A DNA stretch of 64,000 nucleotides, from assembly GCF_000970755.1 (NCBI RefSeq), contig NZ_KQ034007.1:124001-188000 (forward strand). Reading direction: 5' to 3'. Origin of the DNA: Lactobacillus kimbladii. GTDB lineage: Bacteria > Bacillota > Bacilli > Lactobacillales > Lactobacillaceae. The position numbers and the translations under genes are program-made. The notes under the pieces were generated by a model that was not told the DNA's origin, did not search any database, and saw nothing but the letters and a program-made list of their open reading frames with translations. Positions within the stretch are counted from its first letter, which is position 1, and each line of letters begins with the position of its first letter. Positions 44,561-53,335 of the stretch are shown one piece after another.

Positions 44561-46423
44561 ATGATTATTGATAAGTCCATTAAATGGGATAAAGTCTACG
44601 ATGTAGTAGTTTTAGGATTCGGTGGCGCAGGTGCCTGTGCAGCTAGGTTTGCTGCTGATAATGGGGCAAAAGTCCTCCTTGTTGACAAAGCACCTGAAGG
44701 CCATGAGGGAGGCAATACTAGGTATTCGGGTCAAAATGTTGGTTATACACCAGACCCGCAAAAATTCAGAACCTATTATAAAGCCTTGGCCCAAGGCTTT
44801 CACATTGATGAAGATGTGGAAGATACTGTCATTAATGGTTTGGCCAATATGAAAGAGTATTTTTCTAAATATTTGGAAGTTGAGCCTTTTGTGTTTGGTG
44901 AGCATCCGGATGACAACCCGTTGTCTCATACTGCAGATAACCAAACCACTGCCACTCACCCAGAATTTCCTGATTCTTCGGCTTCAGAGTTAATGACAGT
45001 TCATAATGGCATGTTTGATTCCGCCTTATGGACTGTACTTAGAGAAAGAGTTTTGGACAGGATGGATGATATTGATGTTTGGTACGATTCACCAGCAGTT
45101 CATATTATTCAAACGCCGGATAAGACAGTAGTTGGTGTCCAAATTAAAAGAAAAGACAAAGTTAGAAATATCGGTGCCCGTAATGGTGTGGTTTTGTCAA
45201 CTGGTGGCTTTTCAAACAGTAAGATTAAGATTCAAGACTTTATTGGTGAACATCATTTGGCTCCTGTTGGTACGCTCTATAATACTGGTGATGGCATTGA
45301 TCTTGCGCTTGAAGCTGGTGCCAGATTATGGCATATGACAACTTATAATTCCGCTGGCATTGTGGGAGATTTAACTTTGCCGGTTAAAGAAGGAGAACGC
45401 AGTGTTTTCCAGCCAGCAGATATTGATGCTAAGGAAATGTACACTGGCAGTATTTTTGCAGTTGGTGATGATGGTACAAGATATTGTCGTGAAGATATTT
45501 TCAGTATTGAAGGCTGGTTTTATAATCATGGTCAATGGCGTACACCTCAGGCACCGATCAAGCCATATGTTGTCTTTGACCAAAAACAATACGAAAGATT
45601 AGCAAAGATTGATCATGTTCCATATCAGCGTGCGCTAAAGAACTTCTTAATTAGTGCAAATAGTGTTGCGGAACTGGCTGCAAAAATTGATGTCAAACCA
45701 GAAACGTTAACTTCAACAATTGATACTTTCAATTCTTATGCAGAATCTGGAAACGACTTAGACTTTCACAGAGCAGCTGCGACTTTGGAAAGATTTGATA
45801 CATCTGATACCATTTATGCTTTGCCAATGGTTCAATCTGTTGCTCAAACTCATGGTGGTCCTAAGAGAAATGGCAAAGCTGAGATCATGGATCCGTTTAA
45901 CAATGCCATACCGCATTTATACGGAGCAGGAGAATTAGGTAGCAATATTGTCAGAATTTATCAAGGTGGAGAAAACCTGGCTGACTGCTTGATATTCGGT
46001 AAAGTCGCTGGTGAAAATGCAGCTAAGGCTAAGCACGATAAAGATGCTCTGTTTGAAAACGGCAACGATGCTGCTACAGGTGCTTCTGTTAAAGCAGATC
46101 CTGATTTAGCAAGTGATTTAAAGAAGAAATACACTTTTGAACTTGGCAAGAATCAGTATCTTGGCGTAAGTTCTGCCGGTATGGGTAATGATATTGTGGT
46201 TCGCGTTACTGTAGATGACAATCAAAACCTTAAAAACATTGAAGTTTTACAAGAAAGCGAAAGTGAAGACTACGGTAAGAGAGCGATCAAAGCTTTACCA
46301 AAAATTATGGTAGAGAAAAATACTTATGATGTTGATGCTATTTCCGGTGCCTCATCATCCAGCAGAGCTATGAAAGAGGCTGTTAAACAGGCTTTAGATT
46401 CGGCTAAAGAAAAAAATAAATAA
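44561..46423 (+). CDS. FAD/FMN fumarate-reductase-like flavoprotein
   Basis: 620 residues. Dinucleotide fold VVVLGFGGAGACAA (GxGxxG at 19-24) and KAPEGHEGGNTRYSGQN, a fumarate-reductase/flavocytochrome c type catalytic domain with THGGPKRNG and LYGAGELGSNI, then a C-terminal FMN-binding domain (about 525-620) with DAISGASSSSRAM. It has no signal peptide, transmembrane helix or cytochrome, so it is soluble and cytosolic. Family members reduce C=C bonds conjugated to carbonyls (fumarate, urocanate, cinnamates). In this operon a cyclitol-derived unsaturated ketone is a plausible acceptor. ATG 44561 is favoured over GTG 44543; AGTGAGG is 12 nt upstream. Confidence 0.82.
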   Translation: MIIDKSIKWDKVYDVVVLGFGGAGACAARFAADNGAKVLLVDKAPEGHEGGNTRYSGQNVGYTPDPQKFRTYYKALAQGFHIDEDVEDTVINGLANMKEYFSKYLEVEPFVFGEHPDDNPLSHTADNQTTATHPEFPDSSASELMTVHNGMFDSALWTVLRERVLDRMDDIDVWYDSPAVHIIQTPDKTVVGVQIKRKDKVRNIGARNGVVLSTGGFSNSKIKIQDFIGEHHLAPVGTLYNTGDGIDLALEAGARLWHMTTYNSAGIVGDLTLPVKEGERSVFQPADIDAKEMYTGSIFAVGDDGTRYCREDIFSIEGWFYNHGQWRTPQAPIKPYVVFDQKQYERLAKIDHVPYQRALKNFLISANSVAELAAKIDVKPETLTSTIDTFNSYAESGNDLDFHRAAATLERFDTSDTIYALPMVQSVAQTHGGPKRNGKAEIMDPFNNAIPHLYGAGELGSNIVRIYQGGENLADCLIFGKVAGENAAKAKHDKDALFENGNDAATGASVKADPDLASDLKKKYTFELGKNQYLGVSSAGMGNDIVVRVTVDDNQNLKNIEVLQESESEDYGKRAIKALPKIMVEKNTYDVDAISGASSSSRAMKEAVKQALDSAKEKNK

Positions 46424-46455
46424 AATACAGTCTTATTGCAAAATGTAATTTATAG

Positions 46456-46520
46456 AACTCGCAGTTGACTTTTCGGAATGATCAAATATACATTCAGAAA
46501 TTAACCTCTGCGAGTTTTTT
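46456..46520 (+). terminator. terminator or attenuator within operon
   Basis: AACTCGCAG (46456-46464) pairs with CTGCGAGTT (46508-46516). Inner complementarity (GTTGACTTTTC and GAAATTAAC, ATG/CAT) extends the stem. T6 follows. It lies 20 nt before the next gene, so it separates or tunes expression of the lyase-like genes. Confidence 0.7.
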
Positions 46521-46539
46521 TAATAATTGGAGAAAAATA

Positions 46540-47253
46540 ATGTTAAAAGGAATAATACCTGTAACTATCTCTGCCAACTTAATTAAAAACTTGGAAAGTG
46601 ACCAACCGCTTTTTGTCAGTGGTAGATTGCTAGCCATAATGACTTTAGGAAAAGATAATGAAGGTTTGATCACAAGGCGTGAGTATTTGCAATATTTTAG
46701 TACGCTTAGTATAGAAACAGAAGCAACCTTAATTGCTGATGGCCAGTCCGGTTTTGGCAATGAACTTAGTGCCTGGACTACCGCAAAGGAATTGGGAAAT
46801 GCAGGGGCACGCTATTTAGTTCTTAATGATCAAAAGTGGCCAGCCACCTCTACTGAAATAGCAGGTACATTAGCTAAAAAGATTTTTATGAATATGGTTA
46901 AAGCAGCAGTAGCAGGGGGTAAAGACTACGATTTACAAATTATTCCTAAATTAGAAGGAATAACAAAATATGGTTATGCAGAATTAATAAGCAGAATTGA
47001 ATTACTCTTAAAGATGGGAATTAAGCAAATTATTGTAGCTAGATTAAACCGAAACGAATTGGCGCAGTTAAAAGCTGAAAAATTTTTCCCAAAAATCGGA
47101 ATTGAATTAGACAATATGGCCCTGGATCTAATAGAGGTTAAAAACTTTAAGCCAACATTTATAGTGCCTGTAGAATCAACCATTGCAAGTACTTTAAGTG
47201 CAGAACAACAATTATATGAATTTTATATCAAGGAGAACAATTATGAAAAATAA
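46540..47253 (+). CDS. divergent ICL/PEP-mutase-fold protein (probably degenerate)
   Basis: 237 residues. The pattern LIADGQSGFGNELSAW, then GNAGARYLVLNDQKWPATS, mirrors the TIM-barrel strands of the isocitrate lyase/PEP mutase superfamily (DxxxGxG, then AGAxxLxxxDxxWPKRCG). However the catalytic loop K-R-C-G is absent, replaced by PATS, and most metal ligands are changed. It is shorter than the neighbour and overlaps it by 11 nt. It may be a non-catalytic partner of the next gene product. ATG 46540 has TTGGAGA. The frame from TTG 46465 is rejected because it lies inside the terminator loop. Confidence 0.6.
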   Translation: MLKGIIPVTISANLIKNLESDQPLFVSGRLLAIMTLGKDNEGLITRREYLQYFSTLSIETEATLIADGQSGFGNELSAWTTAKELGNAGARYLVLNDQKWPATSTEIAGTLAKKIFMNMVKAAVAGGKDYDLQIIPKLEGITKYGYAELISRIELLLKMGIKQIIVARLNRNELAQLKAEKFFPKIGIELDNMALDLIEVKNFKPTFIVPVESTIASTLSAEQQLYEFYIKENNYEK

Positions 47254-48118
47254 GGGCAAGAAAATGCGCTTAAAGTTTAAAAAGCTGGTTCATAATAGTA
47301 CGGAAATTATAAAAATACCTGTTGTAGGGGATGGCTTATCAGCCAAAATAAGTGCAAAAGCAGGCTTTAAAGCAATTAATGTAACTGGATCTGCTACTAA
47401 TTTTGTATACGGCAAACCCGATATGGGCTTTGCTGATTTTTATACCTTATTCGATCAAGCTCGCAAAATTATTGAAAATGTTTCTATTCCAGTTTTATGT
47501 GATGTTGGCACTGGCCATGGTGCGAAGGAAAATATTGCGCGAACAGCTCGTAGTTATGAAGCAATTAATTCAGCAGGAATTTACCTTGATGATGGTGTAT
47601 GGCCTAAGAGATGTGGTCAAATGGCTGTGACCCAAATAGCGCCAGTTTCTGAAATGGAGAAAAGAATACATGCTGCAGTTGAAGCTCGAAAAGACCCTGA
47701 TTTTGTGATTATGGCCCATTCTTCAGCCAGAGCAGTTTGTGATATTAATGAAACTATTGTAAAACTGCGCGCTTATTGTGCAGCAGGCGCTGACATGTTA
47801 TATGTCGACAGCGTTTCATCAGAAAAGGAATTAGTGCAAATAGCATCAGGACTTCCAGAAGTACCACTATTAGTGAATTTTGCTAGCTTAGCAGGAAATC
47901 TTAGTGAGAAAAATTTGTTTGATATGGGTTATAACATGGCAACTTTTGGAGAAGAAGCAATTTTTGCAAGAGTAAGTGGCGAGCAAGAGCTTTTAAAGCT
48001 AAAAAAAAGTAATTTCACTACTCTTTCATCAAAAAGTGGTTTTATTAGTGCGCCAGCATTTGAAGACTTGGTTGATACCGGGCAAATAACTGAACTTGAA
48101 AAAGAATTTACTTTATGA
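47243..48118 (+). CDS. ICL/PEP-mutase superfamily lyase-like protein
   Basis: 291 residues. Typical superfamily flow: AKAGFKAINVTG, CDVGTGHGAKENIARTARSY, NSAGIYLDDGVWPKRCGQ. The lyase loop K-R-C-G is kept with its Cys, but the usual final His is Gln. The second Asp of the metal motif (DADTG in methylisocitrate lyase) is Gly, and the later R-T-D and E-G-G-K segments are altered. It may cleave or rearrange a C-C bond of an unusual carboxylate, or act on a product of the cyclitol pathway. ATG 47243 has AGGAG 7 nt upstream and overlaps the preceding gene. Confidence 0.7.
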   Translation: MKNKGKKMRLKFKKLVHNSTEIIKIPVVGDGLSAKISAKAGFKAINVTGSATNFVYGKPDMGFADFYTLFDQARKIIENVSIPVLCDVGTGHGAKENIARTARSYEAINSAGIYLDDGVWPKRCGQMAVTQIAPVSEMEKRIHAAVEARKDPDFVIMAHSSARAVCDINETIVKLRAYCAAGADMLYVDSVSSEKELVQIASGLPEVPLLVNFASLAGNLSEKNLFDMGYNMATFGEEAIFARVSGEQELLKLKKSNFTTLSSKSGFISAPAFEDLVDTGQITELEKEFTL

Positions 48119-49296
48119 ATCAGGATAATGATATGAAAAAGAAACAACAAGTAATCAAATTTATCATCATTATTATTCTGTTTTGGTTTGCCCAATATGT
48201 TTATGTTCCTTACCAAACTCCCTTTTTAACTGCTATAAATGTTGCAGCCGATTTTATCGGAATTGTGGTTGGGGCTTATGGCTTCTCGCAAATGTTATTG
48301 AGAATTCCTTTGGGGATGCTGGCAGATTGGCATTTAAACCATAAGTTGTTAATTACACTTGGTACATTATTAGCCGGTTTAGCATCAATTATGAGAGTGC
48401 TTTTTCCCAGTGGTATTGGCTTTTTATTAGGTAATATTTTTTCAGGAATTGCCAGCTCAACTTGGCTATCTTTTATAATCTACTTTTTAAAATTACGTTC
48501 AGATGTGAGCAAAGTAGAAAACATGGGTATTCTGGTAATGGCCAATAATTTAGGGATGCTTCTGGGATTTGTGATTTCAAGTTTATTTTATACAAAAATA
48601 GCCATGAAAGGTCTATGTGTTTTAGGCGTACTAGCCGGTATATTAGCCTGCATAATGACCATGAGTTTACCAAGTTTTCAGTTCAGTTATAGTTCTGGAA
48701 AAAATTCTTTTATCAACTTAATCAATGTCTTTAAAAGTAAAACTTTGCTAATCAGTGGTGCATTAGCTTTTATTCAACAAGGAATACAGATGGCTACTAC
48801 TATGTCTTTTACCAACCAGGTGATTAAAGAAATCCATGCACCGACTTATGCTGAGGGGTTGTCGTCCATCATTTATATGTGCTCAGCTGTCTTGTTTGCC
48901 CGCTTAACTTCCTCAAAGTATATTGAAAAGTTTAGTGATAGAAGTATTTTAATAGTTAGTTATTTCTTACTGGCGCTATATTGTTTTGCTATTCCTTTGG
49001 CCAGGAAAATATATTTAATATATTTATTACAGATTATCCCTGGCGTTGGTACTGGAATATTATTTGCCATTCTTAACGCAGCAGCAATTTCTAACGTCCC
49101 GCAAAAGTCACTTTCGACAGCAACGGGAGTTTTTCAGTCCATTTATGCTCTGGGCATGACGCTTTTTCCCATTTTTGCCGGACAATTACGTACACAATAT
49201 TCAATGACTGTTTCCTTTCAAGTTATGGGTATTTTAGCCTTGCTAGGGGACTGTATTGTAATTATTTTTTGGCAAAAGGTAAGTAAAAATAATTAG
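48115..49296 (+). CDS. MFS transporter
   Basis: 393 residues with about 12 hydrophobic helices, of general MFS type (LGMLADWHLNHKLLI between helices 2 and 3). Not of the sugar-porter type. The ATG overlaps the stop of the lyase gene (ATGA), so the two are translationally coupled. It could import a carboxylate for, or export a product from, the preceding enzymes. Ends the plus-strand operon begun at 42063; the next gene has its own promoter. Confidence 0.75.
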   Translation: MNQDNDMKKKQQVIKFIIIIILFWFAQYVYVPYQTPFLTAINVAADFIGIVVGAYGFSQMLLRIPLGMLADWHLNHKLLITLGTLLAGLASIMRVLFPSGIGFLLGNIFSGIASSTWLSFIIYFLKLRSDVSKVENMGILVMANNLGMLLGFVISSLFYTKIAMKGLCVLGVLAGILACIMTMSLPSFQFSYSSGKNSFINLINVFKSKTLLISGALAFIQQGIQMATTMSFTNQVIKEIHAPTYAEGLSSIIYMCSAVLFARLTSSKYIEKFSDRSILIVSYFLLALYCFAIPLARKIYLIYLLQIIPGVGTGILFAILNAAAISNVPQKSLSTATGVFQSIYALGMTLFPIFAGQLRTQYSMTVSFQVMGILALLGDCIVIIFWQKVSKNN

Positions 49297-49329
49297 TTGT
49301 TTTTTACATTTTATGAATATTTATATACA

Positions 49330-49390
49330 TTGAGGCTCCATATGAAAGCTCTATAATGAAATTTGTAACAAGTGAGCGAAAGCGTTTACT
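49330..49390 (+). promoter_or_regulatory. promoter with downstream cre site
   Basis: TTGAGG (49330-49335), 16-nt spacer, TATAAT (49352-49357). CGAAAGCGTTTACT (49377-49390) matches cre at 13 of 14 positions and lies just downstream of the transcription start, a classic CcpA repression position. Confidence 0.8.
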
Positions 49391-49417
49391 GAAACTAAAA
49401 TATATAGGAGGAATATT

Positions 49418-50440
49418 ATGACACTTAGAATTGGTATTATTGGTTGTGGTTATAAGGGCTCAGACCATATTGATCGTGTCGCTAACAGGATTAATGGCGC
49501 TACTTTGGCAGGTGTTGCTGATATTAAGCAGGAACTTGCTGAAAAATATGCTCAAAAATATAACTGCAAGCACTTTGAAACAGGTGAGGAACTAATTGAA
49601 TCACCTGATATTGACGCTATCATGGTAGTTACTCGTCCCCATGATACTCATGTACCATTTGTTCTTAAAGCACTTGAAAAAGGAAAGTATGTCTTTAGTG
49701 AAAAGCCACTTTCAACTTCAGCAGATGATTGTAAACGTGTTGTTGAAGCAGAAACCAAAATTGGTAAAAGATTAGTTCAAGTAGGTTTCATGCGTCGCTA
49801 TGACAATGGCTATCGTCAAATCAAGAAAGCTATTGATGAAGGAACTTATGGCAAGCCATTACTTTTGCACATGACACACAGAAATGAAACAACAGTTTCC
49901 GACTACTATGATAATGATGCAATTGTTGAAACAGCTATTCACGAATGTGACATTATGCACTGGTTAGTTGGTAGTGACTATGACAAAGTTTCATGCTTTA
50001 TTCCTGGAGCACAAACCAAGTACACTCATGAGGGTCTGCATGATCCCCAAGTAATGACTTTTGATACTAAGAATGGTATTCATGCTGATCTAGAAGTATT
50101 TGTTAACAATCATAACAGCTACGATATTAATTGTGAAGTTGTTTGTGAAGAAGGAACTATTGCTTTGACTAGTCCAATTTTCACTCAAGTCAAAACTCAA
50201 GAAAGAGCACAAACCTCTATTCCACAAAATGATAGTTTCCGTTTCCGTCAAGCCTTTGATTCAGAAATCCAAGATTGGGTAAATGGTGTGTTAGCTGACC
50301 ATCTTAACCCAACAGCCCCAACAACTTGGGATGGTTTAATGGCCTGTGTTGCTGCTGATGCTTTAGAGAAATCACGTGACAATGGCTTTGTCAAAGAACC
50401 GGTAGTTTTACCTGAAAGACCAGATCTTTATAAGAATTAG
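49418..50440 (+). CDS. iolG: Gfo/Idh/MocA family dehydrogenase, IolG-like
   Basis: 340 residues. NAD-binding GIIGCGYKG (Gly9, Gly11, Gly14), VADIKQELAEKYA, catalytic EKPLS (Lys96), VGFMRRYDNGY and HECDIMHWL. These fit myo-/scyllo-inositol 2-dehydrogenase-type members. It oxidises a cyclitol hydroxyl to the ketone with NAD. ATG 49418 has ATAGGAGGA. It starts an operon with the next two TIM-barrel genes. Confidence 0.82.
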   Translation: MTLRIGIIGCGYKGSDHIDRVANRINGATLAGVADIKQELAEKYAQKYNCKHFETGEELIESPDIDAIMVVTRPHDTHVPFVLKALEKGKYVFSEKPLSTSADDCKRVVEAETKIGKRLVQVGFMRRYDNGYRQIKKAIDEGTYGKPLLLHMTHRNETTVSDYYDNDAIVETAIHECDIMHWLVGSDYDKVSCFIPGAQTKYTHEGLHDPQVMTFDTKNGIHADLEVFVNNHNSYDINCEVVCEEGTIALTSPIFTQVKTQERAQTSIPQNDSFRFRQAFDSEIQDWVNGVLADHLNPTAPTTWDGLMACVAADALEKSRDNGFVKEPVVLPERPDLYKN

Positions 50441-50466
50441 TAGTTAAAAAGGAAATAGAGATTTAT

Positions 50467-51330
50467 ATGAAACTAGCATATGATGCTTCAATGTTTCGTG
50501 ACAGTACGCCACTTCATGAAACTATTGATAAAGTAGCGGAATTAGGATATAAATACTTGGAATTAGCTCCTAGAACTGATTTCTTCTGGTTTTATCAATA
50601 TCCTAAAGCAAATTCTGCTATGATTGCAAATGTTCGCAAATGGTGTAGGGATGCAGGAGTTGAAATTTCATCCTTGGTTCCTGTCCAGCAATGGTCGTCT
50701 CCTAATGAACAGGAAAGACAAGCTGCTGTCCGTAACATGAAGAGGACAATTTGGCTCGCCTCTGAGCTTGGCGTTGATACCATTAATACTGAATTTTCTG
50801 GGGATAAATATGATTCTGTTACTTCAGAAGGTCAATGGTATAAATCCATGGAGGAATTGCTTCCTATTTTTGAAAAGGAAGGGATACGACTTGAAATTCA
50901 AGCTCATCCAAATGACTTTATCGAGTCTAGTTACGCGGCAGCACAACTTATTCGCTCACTTAACTCTGATAATGTCGGCCAAGTGTTGTGTTCGGCACAT
51001 GCCTTTTACTCTGATGGTGGCAAAGGTGATGTCAGAAAACAAATTTTAGACTCAAAAGATGTATTAAGTCACGTTCTAATAGCAGATACGTTTAACTTTG
51101 CTGGCTCTTACGGACTTAGATACACTATTAATCCGCCTGGTGCTCCTGTAACTATTCACCAACACTTAAATCCTGGTGAAGGCGAAGTTAATATGGATGC
51201 CTTTTACGCTACATTACGCGAGATTAATTTTGATGGTATCGTGACTAATAATGTATTTATGTGGCCCGATCGTATAGAATGGTCAAATGAAAAAACCTTA
51301 AAGTCCATTAAAGATGGACTACATATTTAG
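50467..51330 (+). CDS. iolH: IolH-like TIM-barrel isomerase/epimerase
   Basis: 287 residues. Closely follows Bacillus IolH in layout: MKLAYDASMFRD, DTINTEFSGDKYD, WYKSMEELLPIFEKEGIRLE, AHPNDF, LSHVLIADT, and PPGAPVTIHQHLNPGEGEV. IolH belongs to the sugar-phosphate isomerase/epimerase superfamily and its exact reaction in inositol pathways is not settled. Ribosome site AAGGAAATAG before ATG 50467. Confidence 0.75.
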   Translation: MKLAYDASMFRDSTPLHETIDKVAELGYKYLELAPRTDFFWFYQYPKANSAMIANVRKWCRDAGVEISSLVPVQQWSSPNEQERQAAVRNMKRTIWLASELGVDTINTEFSGDKYDSVTSEGQWYKSMEELLPIFEKEGIRLEIQAHPNDFIESSYAAAQLIRSLNSDNVGQVLCSAHAFYSDGGKGDVRKQILDSKDVLSHVLIADTFNFAGSYGLRYTINPPGAPVTIHQHLNPGEGEVNMDAFYATLREINFDGIVTNNVFMWPDRIEWSNEKTLKSIKDGLHI

Positions 51331-51349
51331 TGAAAGGAGGATTACTTAA

Positions 51350-52201
51350 ATGCTTACATACAATGACTTTTGTATTAATAGGAAGTCTGCACCTGGATTA
51401 GACTTAAAAGACTTTATTAATATGGTTGCTGATCTTAATATTAAATATATTGAATTGCGTAATGATATAACAGGTAAAGTTGATAATTCCACCATTTTAG
51501 ATGGTTATCGACCTGAAGAAATTAAGCAGTTGCTTGATGAAAAAAATATTCAAGTAGTAGATATTAATGCTCAGGGCAATATGGACCTGGCAGAGAACTT
51601 AGAAGAAAACCTGCAAAGTCTTAATGAAATGATTGATATCGGTAAAGTTCTACACGTCAAAAATATTCTATTCTGTCCAGTTAGAGATGCCAATGATAAG
51701 AGAACAAGTGTAGAACGTCGTCAAGGCGCGATTAATAATATGAAAGCATATTCTAAGCTCCTAAAGGAAAATGGTATGGGTGGTTTGCTTGAACCTTTAG
51801 GTTTCATGGACTCATCTCTAAGAACGCCATGGCTTGCACAAGATATTATTAAAGCTGCCAAAGCCGATAACTTCAAATTAGTAGCTGATAATTTCCACTA
51901 TTATTTAGCCGAGGTTACTAAGGAAGACTTTGAGACTAAAGTAGATCCAAACATGGTGGGCTTAGTTCACTTGAGTTCAGTTGTTAACCAGAAGCCACGG
52001 GAAGAATTAGGTGATGCTGACCGGGTCTTGGTAACTAAGAATGACATTATGAAAGCCTTAAATCACGTAAAAATGTTTGAAGAAAGTACTTATAATGGCT
52101 TATATTCTTTTGAACCATTTTCTCCAGACTTGTATAAATGGGATGCAGAAAAAGCCAAGAAAGAAATTGTTCGTAGCATAGATTTAATTAATGCCCAATA
52201 A
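51350..52201 (+). CDS. IolI-like TIM-barrel isomerase (copy 1)
   Basis: 283 residues, xylose-isomerase-like TIM barrel. Candidate metal ligands: Glu148 in LEPLGF, Asp180 in VADNFHYY, His207 in LVHLSS and Glu255 in SFEPFS. Shares FCINRKSAPGL at the N-terminus with the copy at 53336 and is collinear with both other copies. Likely interconverts inosose isomers (IolI type). ATG 51350 has AAAGGAGG. Ends the iolG operon. Confidence 0.7.
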   Translation: MLTYNDFCINRKSAPGLDLKDFINMVADLNIKYIELRNDITGKVDNSTILDGYRPEEIKQLLDEKNIQVVDINAQGNMDLAENLEENLQSLNEMIDIGKVLHVKNILFCPVRDANDKRTSVERRQGAINNMKAYSKLLKENGMGGLLEPLGFMDSSLRTPWLAQDIIKAAKADNFKLVADNFHYYLAEVTKEDFETKVDPNMVGLVHLSSVVNQKPREELGDADRVLVTKNDIMKALNHVKMFEESTYNGLYSFEPFSPDLYKWDAEKAKKEIVRSIDLINAQ

Positions 52202-52264
52202 TAAAATTAATATATATCTCTCAAACAAATCCAATTCGTTTATCTAAAAATAACTTTCAAAAAG

Positions 52265-52302
52265 AATATTGAACATTGAAAATAGATGTTCAATATTTTT
52301 TT
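52265..52302 (+). terminator. terminator of the iolG operon
   Basis: AATATTGAACAT (52265-52276) pairs with ATGTTCAATATT (52286-52297), then T-run. Confidence 0.9.
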
Positions 52303-52405
52303 AGTTAATTTATCTAGTGAAAATTTGCTAATGAGGGTTTAATTCACTATTACAAATGAAAAGAAAATAATACCACATTCTAAATACTACATTAATTTTG
52401 AAACA

Positions 52406-52456
52406 TAAAAAAACCTATTGCTAGCTTGTTTTACTAAGTTGGCAATAGGTTTTTGC
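52406..52456 (-). terminator. terminator of the minus-strand IolI-like pair
   Basis: AAACCTATTGC (52411-52421) pairs with GCAATAGGTTT (52442-52452). An A-run at 52407-52413 gives the T-run on the minus strand. Confidence 0.8.
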
Positions 52457-52475
52457 TAGTTTTTTAAGGTAGGCA

Positions 52476-53324
52476 TTAACCGGCAATTATTTTATCAATA
52501 CTGTTTGCAATTTCTTGTTTGCATTTGTCATAACTCCAGTTATTGATTTCCGGTGCACAAGGTTCAAATGAATAAAGGCCAAAATAGTTGCTCTCTTTAA
52601 ACCAGTTTGCTTGGTCAATAGATTTCATAACGTCTTCTTCATTGGCAGAGATAAAGTAACGATCAGCATCATCAGCTTCCTCTGGAGATTTTTCAGAAGT
52701 AATAGAACTTAGATGAATTAAACCAACACGGTTGACATCTACCTTTTCGTCAAAATCTTTTTTAGTAACTTCAGCTTTGTAATAATGGAAGGTATCGGCA
52801 ATTAACTTAAAGTTTTTAGCATCCGCTTCTTGTAAAACTTTTTGTGCAACCCATGGGAAGCGTAATGAAGAGTCGCCAAATCCTAAAGGCTCTACTAGAC
52901 CATTAACGCCCACAGTTCCAAGAATATCTGAATAAATTCTAATATTATGAACTAGATCATCAAATTTTTGTTCATCAGTACGGATATCATCTGCATTCCT
53001 GATAGGAGTAAACAAAATATGATCAGCACCAATTTTTTGTGCAATTTCAGCTAATTCAGTGACTCCCTTTAATTTAGTATTCCAGTCACTACGATCATCG
53101 AGATTAAATTCGGCAGAAATATTAGCGACATGAACATCGTAGTTTCTTTGCAAGTTGTTAAATTCTGCAATGCTTAAATCATCCAAAAAATTGCTACCAT
53201 GATGTATGTCTGTTCTTAATTCGATATTATGAACTCCGACATCATTAGCTAATTTCATAAAGTCGGGAAGAGATAAGCCTCCTGCACAGCAACGATTAAT
53301 ACAAAAGTCATTTAATTCCAACAT
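52476..53324 (-). CDS. IolI-like TIM-barrel isomerase (copy 2)
   Basis: 282 residues, paralogue of the genes at 51350 and 53336. N-terminus LNDFCINRCCAGGLSLPDF; metal-site elements VEPLGFGDSS, IADTFHYY, LIHLSS and SFEPCAP are all kept. Second gene of a minus-strand pair, 11 nt after copy 3, with AGGAGGACTT before ATG 53324. The sequence divergence from the other copies suggests a different isomer preference rather than a recent duplicate. Confidence 0.7.
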   Translation of the reverse strand: MLELNDFCINRCCAGGLSLPDFMKLANDVGVHNIELRTDIHHGSNFLDDLSIAEFNNLQRNYDVHVANISAEFNLDDRSDWNTKLKGVTELAEIAQKIGADHILFTPIRNADDIRTDEQKFDDLVHNIRIYSDILGTVGVNGLVEPLGFGDSSLRFPWVAQKVLQEADAKNFKLIADTFHYYKAEVTKKDFDEKVDVNRVGLIHLSSITSEKSPEEADDADRYFISANEEDVMKSIDQANWFKESNYFGLYSFEPCAPEINNWSYDKCKQEIANSIDKIIAG

Positions 53325-53335
53325 AATAAGTCCTC

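Noticed and set aside
46465-46539. Longer N-terminus for the first ICL/PEP-mutase-like protein
   Set aside because: The extension lies in the loop and 3' arm of a terminator hairpin; ATG 46540 has a proper ribosome site.
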